NCBI GenBank assembly: GCA_036841525.1
Contig: DAITVZ010000115.1
Coordinates: 1 to 9,266, forward strand
DNA: 9,266 bases
Reading direction: 5' to 3'
Origin: JAAYEA01 sp012689325
Lineage (GTDB): Bacteria > Chloroflexota > Anaerolineae > JAAYEA01
The notes below the pieces were generated by a model, which saw nothing but the letters and a program-made list of their open reading frames with translations, was not told the DNA's origin and did no database searches. The translations under genes and the position numbers were made by a program. Positions 1-4,660 of this stretch are shown in pieces. The first letter of the stretch is position 1, and each line of letters begins with the position of its first letter.

Positions 1-582
1 CCCCATTTCACCATCATCGGCGCCACCACCCGGCTGGCCTTGATCACCTCGCCGCTGCGCACCCGCTTCGGGCTGATCTACCGGCTGGACTATTACGAGC
101 TCCCCGCCATGCGCGAGATCGTGCAGCGCTCCGCCGCCGTGCTGGGGATCAAGATCGACGAGGCGGGGGCGCGGGAGCTGGCCTGCCGGGCGCGGGGGAC
201 GCCCCGCATCGCCAACCGGCTGCTGCGCCGCGTCCGCGACTATGCCGAGGTCCGCGCCGATGGCGTGATCACCGCCCGGGTGGCCGCCGAGTGCTTGCAG
301 CTCCTGGAGGTGGACCAACTGGGGCTGGACACCATCGACCACAAGGTGCTGGAGGCCATCATCACCAAATTCGGCGGCGGGCCGGTGGGGCTGGAGACCA
401 TCGCCGCCTCCATCGGCGAGGAGGCGGACACCATCATGGACGTCTGCGAACCGTACCTGCTGCAACTGGGCTTTATCGAGCGCACCCCGCGCGGCCGCAC
501 GGCGACGCGCCTGGCCTACGAACACCTCGGCGTCCCCTACCCCGAAACCCCCGCGGAACCGGCGCAGAGCGCCCTGTTCTAG
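1..582 (+). CDS. ruvB: RuvB, Holliday junction branch-migration ATPase (5'-truncated by the window edge)
   Basis: RuvB is the hexameric AAA+ motor that, with RuvA, drives branch migration of Holliday junctions in recombination repair. The reading frame is already open at base 1. It begins with PHFTIIGATTR, the sensor-1 segment (GATTR), followed by LITSPLRTRFG, which carries the arginine-finger region typical of RuvB. A TTG at position 40 is therefore an internal Leu codon, not a start. Next come the AAA+ lid (GTPRIANRLLRRVRDYAEV) and the C-terminal winged-helix DNA-binding domain (GLDTIDHKVLEAI, then FIERTPRGRTATRLAYEHLGVP). The 193 visible residues are a little over half of a normal RuvB of about 335 residues, so Walker A and B lie upstream. 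The end is normal, with a short Pro/Ala/Glu tail. A ruvB-queH-queA order is common in other bacteria. A 144-nt repeat-bearing spacer separates it from queH. Confidence 0.96.
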   Translation, partial: PHFTIIGATTRLALITSPLRTRFGLIYRLDYYELPAMREIVQRSAAVLGIKIDEAGARELACRARGTPRIANRLLRRVRDYAEVRADGVITARVAAECLQLLEVDQLGLDTIDHKVLEAIITKFGGGPVGLETIAASIGEEADTIMDVCEPYLLQLGFIERTPRGRTATRLAYEHLGVPYPETPAEPAQSALF

Positions 583-637
583 CGCGCTGGCGCTGAGGCT
601 GCCGCGCGCCATGTGGATGGACATGCCAAGCGATTTG

Positions 638-702
638 GACACGGATCGGACGGATGACACGGATTTCCCTGTCCTGATCCGCTCGATCCGGGAAATCCGT
701 GT
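638..702. repeat. 9-bp-periodic spacer repeat folding back into a 13-bp inverted repeat
   Basis: Three 9-bp units run head to tail at 638-646 (GACACGGAT), 647-655 (CGGACGGAT) and 656-664 (GACACGGAT). The sequence then turns back on itself: ACACGGATTTCCC at 657-669 is perfectly complementary to GGGAAATCCGTGT at 690-702, with a 20-nt loop. The loop and right arm show the same 9-nt phasing in reverse (ATCC at 677, 686 and about 695). It fills the gap between ruvB and queH. It may act as an RNA hairpin or attenuator, but no T-run follows, so a terminator call is not supported. Similar ACACGGAT-type spacer repeats are widespread in bacterial genomes, with no agreed function. Confidence 0.8.
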
Positions 703-711
703 ACGATTCCT

Positions 712-716
712 AGGAG
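712..716 (+). promoter_or_regulatory. Shine-Dalgarno of queH, supporting its GTG start
   Basis: AGGAG lies 10 nt before the GTG at 727. No ATG is available in this frame before the conserved CCGPC motif, so this site decides the start. Confidence 0.75.
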
Positions 717-726
717 AGCCCCCACA

Positions 727-1326
727 GTGAGCACTGCCACCCTCCTACGCCAGACTGGCCAGCGTCTCTTGCTGCACATCTGCTGCGGCCCCTGCGCCAC
801 CTACTCGGTGCAGCGGCTGCGCGAGGTCGGCTTCGACCTGACCGGCTATTGGCATAACCCCAACATCCACCCTTTTAGCGAGCACGAGCGCCGCCGCGAG
901 AGCCTGCTGGCCTTCGCCCAGGCCGTGGCGCTGCCGGTGATCGAGAGCGAGGGCTATGAGGTGGTCGAGTTCCTGCGCGGGGTGGCCGGGCGGGAGCGGC
1001 GCGGGGAGCGCTGCGCCATCTGCTACGAGCTGCGGCTGGCGGCCACGGCGCGGGCGGCCCGCGCGGGAGGGTATGACGCCATCTCGACGACGCTGCTCAT
1101 CAGCCCCTACCAGGACCAGGCGCTGATCCGCGCCATCGGCGAGCGGGTCGCCGCCGAAGCGGGGGTGGAGTTCTACTTCGAGAACCTGCGCCGCGGCTGG
1201 GCCGAGCGCGGGCGGCTGGCCCGCCAGTACGACCTCTACCAGCAGCGCTATTGCGGCTGCCTCTACAGCGAATGGGAGGCGCTCTCCCCCGCCGCGCGCG
1301 CGGCGAATCGCGAGGCTCGCCCATGA
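727..1326 (+). CDS. queH: Epoxyqueuosine reductase QueH (DUF208 family)
   Basis: QueH catalyses the last step of queuosine synthesis: reduction of epoxyqueuosine to queuosine at the wobble base of GUN-anticodon tRNAs. It is the cobalamin-independent, non-homologous alternative to QueG. The 199-residue protein has the family cysteines in order. H-I-C19-C20-G-P-C23 and C96-A-I-C99 match the pairs known in the family to hold the Fe-S cluster and nearby metal. C176-G-C178 matches the C-terminal redox pair. Other family blocks visible are YWHNPNIHPFSEHERR, the STTLLISPYQD motif (residues 120-130) and the GW/Y-rich segment before RYCGCLYS. The start is a GTG with a good Shine-Dalgarno 10 nt upstream, and length is usual for the family. 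Its stop overlaps the queA start by 4 bp (ATGA), so the two are translationally coupled and encode consecutive steps of the same pathway. Confidence 0.95.
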   Translation: MSTATLLRQTGQRLLLHICCGPCATYSVQRLREVGFDLTGYWHNPNIHPFSEHERRRESLLAFAQAVALPVIESEGYEVVEFLRGVAGRERRGERCAICYELRLAATARAARAGGYDAISTTLLISPYQDQALIRAIGERVAAEAGVEFYFENLRRGWAERGRLARQYDLYQQRYCGCLYSEWEALSPAARAANREARP

Positions 1327-2375
1327 GGACCGCCGACTTTCGCTACGACCTCCCCGAGCGGCTGATCGCCCAGCGCCCCGTGGAGCCGCGGGATAGCTCG
1401 CGGCTGTTGGTGGTGGACCGCGCCACGGGCGAGCTGGCCCACCGCCATTTCCGCGACATCGGCGAGTACCTGCGCCCCGGCGACCTGCTGGTGGCCAACG
1501 AGAGCCGGGTGATCCCGGCACGGCTCTTTGGGCGCAAGGTCCCCAGCGGCGGCAAGGTGGAGCTGCTGCTCCTCTCCCGGCGCAACGACACGGTCTGGGA
1601 GGCGCTGGTGAAGGGGCGCAAGATCGCCCCGGGCGACCGCATCGGCCTGCCCGACCTGGGCCGCCCCGCCGCCGCGGACGAATACACCATCATCGGCGAC
1701 GTGGTGGAGGAGACCCCTGCCGGCGGGCGGCTGCTGCGCTTCCCCCGCCCCATCGACGGGCTGCTGGACGGGCTCGGGATGGTCCCCTTGCCGCCGTATA
1801 TCCACGAGCCGCTGGCGAATCCGGAGCGCTACCAGACCGTCTATGCGCGCATCCGCGGGTCGGCGGCGGCGCCCACGGCGGGGCTGCACTTTACCCCGGC
1901 GCTGTTGGAACGGCTGGCTGGCCAGGGGGTCGAGTTCGCCTTTGTGACGCTGCACATCGGGCTGGACACCTTTCGCCCCGTCACCGAGGAGCGGGTGGAG
2001 GACCACGTGATCCACTCGGAGACCTGCGAGATGACGGCGGCGGTGGCGGCGCGGATCAACCGGGCCAGGGCGGAGGGGCGGCGGATCGTCGCCGTGGGGA
2101 CGACCAGCGTGCGCGTGCTAGAGACGGCGGCGGGGCTGGCGCAGCCGCCGGACGTGGCGCTCCCCTTCGCGGCGGCCACGCGGCTGTTCATCTACCCCGG
2201 CTACCGCTTTCGCGCGGTGGACGCGCTGATCACCAATTTCCACCTGCCGGGGTCCTCGCTGCTGATGCTGGTCTCGGCGCTGGCGGGCCGGGAGCTCATC
2301 CTGCGGGCGTATCAGGAGGCCATCGCGCGCGAGTACCGGTTTTATAGCCTGGGCGATGGGATGTTGATCCTGTAG
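1323..2375 (+). CDS. queA: S-adenosylmethionine:tRNA ribosyltransferase-isomerase QueA
   Basis: QueA transfers and isomerises the ribosyl part of S-adenosylmethionine onto preQ1 already inserted in tRNA, giving epoxyqueuosine, the substrate of the upstream QueH. The 350-residue product is full length. It begins with the typical FRYDLPERLIAQRPVEPRDSSRLLV block. The diagnostic GSAAAPTAGLHFT segment follows, then HIGLDTFRPV, HVIHSETCEM, the VGTTSVRVLE motif and the C-terminal FIYPGYRFRAVDALITNFHLP-GSSLLML block, ending in YRFYSLGDGMLIL. The ATG at 1323 was chosen because it opens the conserved N-terminus and overlaps the queH stop. The frame is open upstream to 1251, but that part is queH sequence read in another frame. 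In many genomes tgt, which inserts preQ1, follows queA; here rqcH follows, so tgt must lie elsewhere. Confidence 0.97.
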   Translation: MRTADFRYDLPERLIAQRPVEPRDSSRLLVVDRATGELAHRHFRDIGEYLRPGDLLVANESRVIPARLFGRKVPSGGKVELLLLSRRNDTVWEALVKGRKIAPGDRIGLPDLGRPAAADEYTIIGDVVEETPAGGRLLRFPRPIDGLLDGLGMVPLPPYIHEPLANPERYQTVYARIRGSAAAPTAGLHFTPALLERLAGQGVEFAFVTLHIGLDTFRPVTEERVEDHVIHSETCEMTAAVAARINRARAEGRRIVAVGTTSVRVLETAAGLAQPPDVALPFAAATRLFIYPGYRFRAVDALITNFHLPGSSLLMLVSALAGRELILRAYQEAIAREYRFYSLGDGMLIL

Positions 2376-2447
2376 GGGCCCCCACCTGAACCCTCTTTCG
2401 CCCCTCATCCGTAGAATGTGGTAGGGACACATACAACAAAACGCTGA

Positions 2448-2476
2448 GGCCGCGCGCGGTTGGTTGCGCGCGGGCC
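2448..2476 (+). promoter_or_regulatory. GC-rich hairpin abutting the rqcH Shine-Dalgarno
   Basis: CCGCGCGC (2450-2457) and GCGCGCGG (2466-2473) form a perfect 8-bp GC stem around the loop GGTTGGTT. Two more pairs (GG 2448-2449 with CC 2475-2476) form across a one-base bulge. The stem ends at the base just before AGGAGG (2477-2482), which is only 4 nt from the rqcH ATG. The sequence shows the structure; a role in controlling ribosome access or in partial termination after queA is inference. There is no T-run. The rest of the 111-nt spacer (2376-2486) shows no convincing promoter. Confidence 0.55.
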
Positions 2477-2486
2477 AGGAGGCCCC

Positions 2487-4262
2487 ATGACCTTTGACGT
2501 CCTCGCCGCGGCGGCGATGGCCGACGAGCTGCGGAACACCCTGCTGCACGGCCGGGTGCAAGAGGTGTTGCTGCCCGAGCCCATGGGCATCGGCCTCGAG
2601 ATCTATGCCGGAGGGCGGCGCCACTACCTCTATGCCACCGCCAACGCCCAAGAAGCCCGGGTGCAATTGGCGGGCGACCGGCTCCGCCGCGGGCCGGACC
2701 GGCCCTCTCCTCTGTTGTTGCTGCTGCGCAAGCACGTCCTCGGCGGGCGGCTGGTGGAGGTGGAGCAGCCCGGCCGCGAGCGGGTGCTGCGGCTGGCCAT
2801 CCAGGCCGCCGAGCTGGTCTGTCTCTACATCGAGGCGATGGGCCGCCACAGCAACATCATCCTGGTGGATTTCCAGGGCCAGGTGCTGGGCGCCGTCAAG
2901 CGGGTGGGCGCCCAGCTCTCCCGGCGGGTGATCCTGCCCGGGCAGCCTTATACGCCGCCCCCGCCCCAGGGCAAGACGAGCTATGCCTCGCTGTCGCCCG
3001 GGCGGCTGGCCGAGCTGATGGCCGAACAGGGCGATGGGCCCGCCTGGAAGGCGCTGGTGGCACACATCCTCGGCGTCAGCCCGCTGCTGGCTCGCGAGGT
3101 GATCTATCGCGTCAGCGGCGACCCCAACGCCGCCGACGCCGCGCCCGGGGCCGTGCTCGCCGAGCTGGACAAGCTGCTGGGGCTCGTCGAGGCGGGAGGC
3201 TGGCAATCCGGCGTCGCCGTGGAGGGCGGCCGCGCCGTCGCCTATAGCCCCTATCCCCTCACCCACTACCCCTATTGGGAGATGACCGAAACCCTCAGCG
3301 AGGCCATGACGCTCTACTATTCCCAGCGCCGCGAGATCGAGGGCTATGCCGAGGCCAGGGCCGCCGTGCAAGAGCTGGTGGACGCCGGGCGCGCGCGGCT
3401 GCGCCGCCAGCGCGAGGCGCTGGAGCAAGAGCTCGGCGCGGCGGCGGACCGCGAGTCGCTGGTGCAGCGCGGGCAACTGATCCTGGCCTATAGCGCCCAG
3501 ATCGCCCCCGGCCAGCGCGAGCTGGCGGTGGACCTGGGCGAGGCCGAGCCGTTGCGCATCCCCCTGGATGCCCAGCTCACCCCGGCGGAAAACGCCCAGG
3601 CCCTCTTCCGCGAGTACGACAAGGCCAAGGCGGCGGCGGCGCGGGTGCCGCCCTTGCTCGAGGACCTCGCCGCCAAGGAGGCCACGCTGGACCAGTTGGA
3701 AGCCGACCTGCTTCTGGCGGACAACCGCGCCGAGATCGACCAGGCGCGGGCCGAGCTGGTGGAGGCGGGGTACGGTCGCAGCATCCACCGCGGCGAGCGC
3801 AGCGACCACGCCCAGGCGCGCCGCCCATCGCCCAAGGGCCGGCCGGCGGTGGGGCGGCCCCGGCGCTATCGCACCCGGGATGGCTTCCGGGTGTGGGTCG
3901 GGCGCAACAGCCGCCAGAACGAGGCGCTCACCTTTGACCAGGCCAAGCCCGACGACCTCTGGCTCCATGCCCGCGGCGTCCCCGGCAGCCACGTGCTGCT
4001 CGTCTCCGAGGGGCGGCAGGTTCCCCCACGGGCGATCCAGGAGGCGGCCGAGCTGGCGGCGCATTTCTCCCGCGCCCGCCAGGACGCCCAGGTGGACGTC
4101 TCGTACGCCGCCCAGCGCTTCGTCCACCGGCTGCCCGGCGGCGGCCCGGGGATGGTCACCCTCCGGCGCGAGAGCGTCGTCCGCGTCGCCCCCCGCGACT
4201 GGGGCGAGGAGGAAGAGGTGCACCACCGAGACACGGAGGACACCGAGGCGAAACCAGGGTAG
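2487..4262 (+). CDS. rqcH: RqcH, NFACT-family ribosome quality control factor (Rqc2/FbpA homologue)
   Basis: Bacterial RqcH binds the 50S subunit carrying a stalled peptidyl-tRNA and recruits tRNA-Ala to add a C-terminal alanine tail that marks the chain for proteolysis. The 591-residue product has the family layout. An NFACT-N domain starts MTFDVLAAAAMADEL and includes LLLLLRKHVLGG (about 76-87) and EAMGRHSNIIL. A helix-hairpin-helix region follows, then a long coiled coil at about 282-420 (REIEGYAEA to LADNRAEIDQARAELVEAGY). A C-terminal NFACT-R domain spans about 461-570 (YRTRDGFRVWVGRN, DDLWLHARGVPGSHV). The ATG at 2487 is preferred to the in-frame TTG at 2460 because it matches the family N-terminus and follows AGGAGG, though by only 4 nt. 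Two oddities: the Asp-Arg pair known to matter in the B. subtilis protein is Glu98-Arg99 here, and the last 13 residues (HHRDTEDTEAKPG) are encoded by a dispersed repeat that also precedes the stop. Confidence 0.94.
   Translation: MTFDVLAAAAMADELRNTLLHGRVQEVLLPEPMGIGLEIYAGGRRHYLYATANAQEARVQLAGDRLRRGPDRPSPLLLLLRKHVLGGRLVEVEQPGRERVLRLAIQAAELVCLYIEAMGRHSNIILVDFQGQVLGAVKRVGAQLSRRVILPGQPYTPPPPQGKTSYASLSPGRLAELMAEQGDGPAWKALVAHILGVSPLLAREVIYRVSGDPNAADAAPGAVLAELDKLLGLVEAGGWQSGVAVEGGRAVAYSPYPLTHYPYWEMTETLSEAMTLYYSQRREIEGYAEARAAVQELVDAGRARLRRQREALEQELGAAADRESLVQRGQLILAYSAQIAPGQRELAVDLGEAEPLRIPLDAQLTPAENAQALFREYDKAKAAAARVPPLLEDLAAKEATLDQLEADLLLADNRAEIDQARAELVEAGYGRSIHRGERSDHAQARRPSPKGRPAVGRPRRYRTRDGFRVWVGRNSRQNEALTFDQAKPDDLWLHARGVPGSHVLLVSEGRQVPPRAIQEAAELAAHFSRARQDAQVDVSYAAQRFVHRLPGGGPGMVTLRRESVVRVAPRDWGEEEEVHHRDTEDTEAKPG
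4221..4247 (+). repeat. 9-bp-periodic CACCACCGAGAC repeat, copy A (inside the rqcH 3' end)
   Basis: This 27-bp repeat has GAG-containing units spaced 9 nt apart and is read in frame as HHRDTEDTE at the RqcH C-terminus. It differs from copy B at four positions, all A-to-G transitions. Because 9 nt is three codons, it stays open when read through. The family resembles the CGAAGACACGAAGG-type spacer repeats seen in many environmental bacteria. Confidence 0.8.
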
Positions 4263-4275
4263 GAGGCAAGAGGCG

Positions 4276-4302
4276 CACCGCCGAGGCGCGGAGGACGCCG
4301 AG
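4276..4302 (+). repeat. 9-bp-periodic CACCGCCGAGGC repeat, copy B
   Basis: A second 27-bp copy begins 14 nt after the rqcH stop. It matches copy A at 23 of 27 positions by hand alignment. Its last seven bases (CGCCGAG) run directly into the multi-hairpin element, and the same heptamer opens the aligned part of copy 2 at 9129. Confidence 0.75.
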
Positions 4303-4447
4303 CCAAGGCAGCATGGAATGTTGGGGCTGCGCCTGGTAGAATCAGGTTTTGGCATTCCATGCCGCGGAGGCTCCAGAAGCCCGATTCTATTGGGCGCGGT
4401 GGCGTAGCACGGCGTCGGCATTCCATGCCGCATTCATCGCCGTGCGG
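4296..4447 (+). repeat. Multi-hairpin repeat element, copy 1
   Basis: This element is a series of small stems. P1 is CAGCAT/ATGTTG around GGA (4309-4323). P2 is CCTGG/TCAGG around TAGAA (4332-4346). A palindrome GGCATTCCATGCC follows at 4351-4363. P3 is GCCCGAT/ATTGGGC around TCT (4379-4395). P5 is GCACGGCG (4407-4414) with CGCCGTGC (4438-4445), and its loop holds a second GGCATTCCATGCC (4417-4429). The first 51 bp match copy 2 (9129-9179) at 46 positions, and all five differences are transitions. P1, P2 and P3 each contain one G-T pair where copy 2 has a Watson-Crick pair, so an RNA read from the + strand would keep every stem. It lies just downstream of rqcH and upstream of the importer promoter. 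Confidence 0.8.
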
Positions 4448-4498
4448 GGCGGCGCGCCAGGGCGACTACTTTGCACAATCCCTGTCGTACCCCTTGCT

Positions 4499-4527
4499 TT
4501 GACACCCCCGCTATTGCGTGTTATAAT
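4499..4527 (+). promoter_or_regulatory. Perfect-consensus sigma-70 promoter of the ABC importer genes
   Basis: TTGACA at 4499-4504 and TATAAT at 4522-4527 are separated by exactly 17 nt. TG at 4519-4520 makes an extended -10. All twelve hexamer bases match the consensus, which is notable in such GC-rich DNA. Transcription would start near 4534, about 127 nt before the binding-protein ATG. High expression of the binding protein is a likely consequence. Confidence 0.85.
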
Positions 4528-4533
4528 CAGCCA

Positions 4534-4660
4534 CAGAACATCGGCTCGACTCCCAGACATAATATCCCGTGATTCGTCCCTGCAATGGAGGGGGGTGATC
4601 AGCGGCCCAAGACCGGTCGTTGTGGATCGTCAAGGATACTCATATCGAGGAGGATACCCA
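4534..4660 (+). other. Predicted 5' leader of the substrate-binding protein mRNA
   Basis: This is roughly 125 nt of untranslated leader between the predicted transcription start and the ATG. I do not recognise a riboswitch class. GACCGGTC is a short palindrome at about 4612-4619, and GGATAC occurs twice near the ribosome binding site (4634 and 4652). Neither is enough to name an operator or aptamer. Upstream, 4448-4498 shows nothing I can name. Confidence 0.5.
4647..4654 (+). promoter_or_regulatory. Strong Shine-Dalgarno fixing the start of the binding protein
   Basis: GAGGAGGA lies 6 nt before the ATG at 4661. The frame is open much further upstream (to 4349), but that part covers the multi-hairpin repeat and the promoter. 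This site and the following signal peptide set the start. Confidence 0.9.

Noticed and set aside
745..1521. 258-codon open frame on the - strand over queH and queA
   Set aside because: It lies opposite two conserved overlapping genes and has Arg/Gly/Pro/Ala-rich shadow composition.
2386..2417. Promoter for rqcH with TAGAAT (2412-2417)
   Set aside because: The nearest -35-like sequence (CTGAAC, 2386-2391) matches only three bases and the spacing is 20 nt. Too weak to call.
2118..4433. 771-codon open frame on the - strand opposite rqcH
   Set aside because: It is opposite the well-supported rqcH and queA 3' end, has low-complexity composition (Gly/Ala/His/Gln/Leu) and no recognisable domain. 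High GC content makes long antisense frames common.
4296..4447. CRISPR array or insertion-sequence end at the hairpin element
   Set aside because: There are no regularly spaced identical repeats with unique spacers, no cas genes, no transposase frame and no flanking target duplication. The repeats are modular hairpins.
4349..4660. Extension of the binding protein upstream to 4349
   Set aside because: The extra 104 codons would run through the multi-hairpin repeat and the consensus promoter and would bury the Tat/lipobox signal peptide inside the protein. The ATG at 4661 has an ideal Shine-Dalgarno.
4534..4660. Riboswitch in the binding-protein leader
   Set aside because: I could not find the conserved core of any class I know, nor a terminator or sequester stem before the ATG. 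Kept only as a leader.
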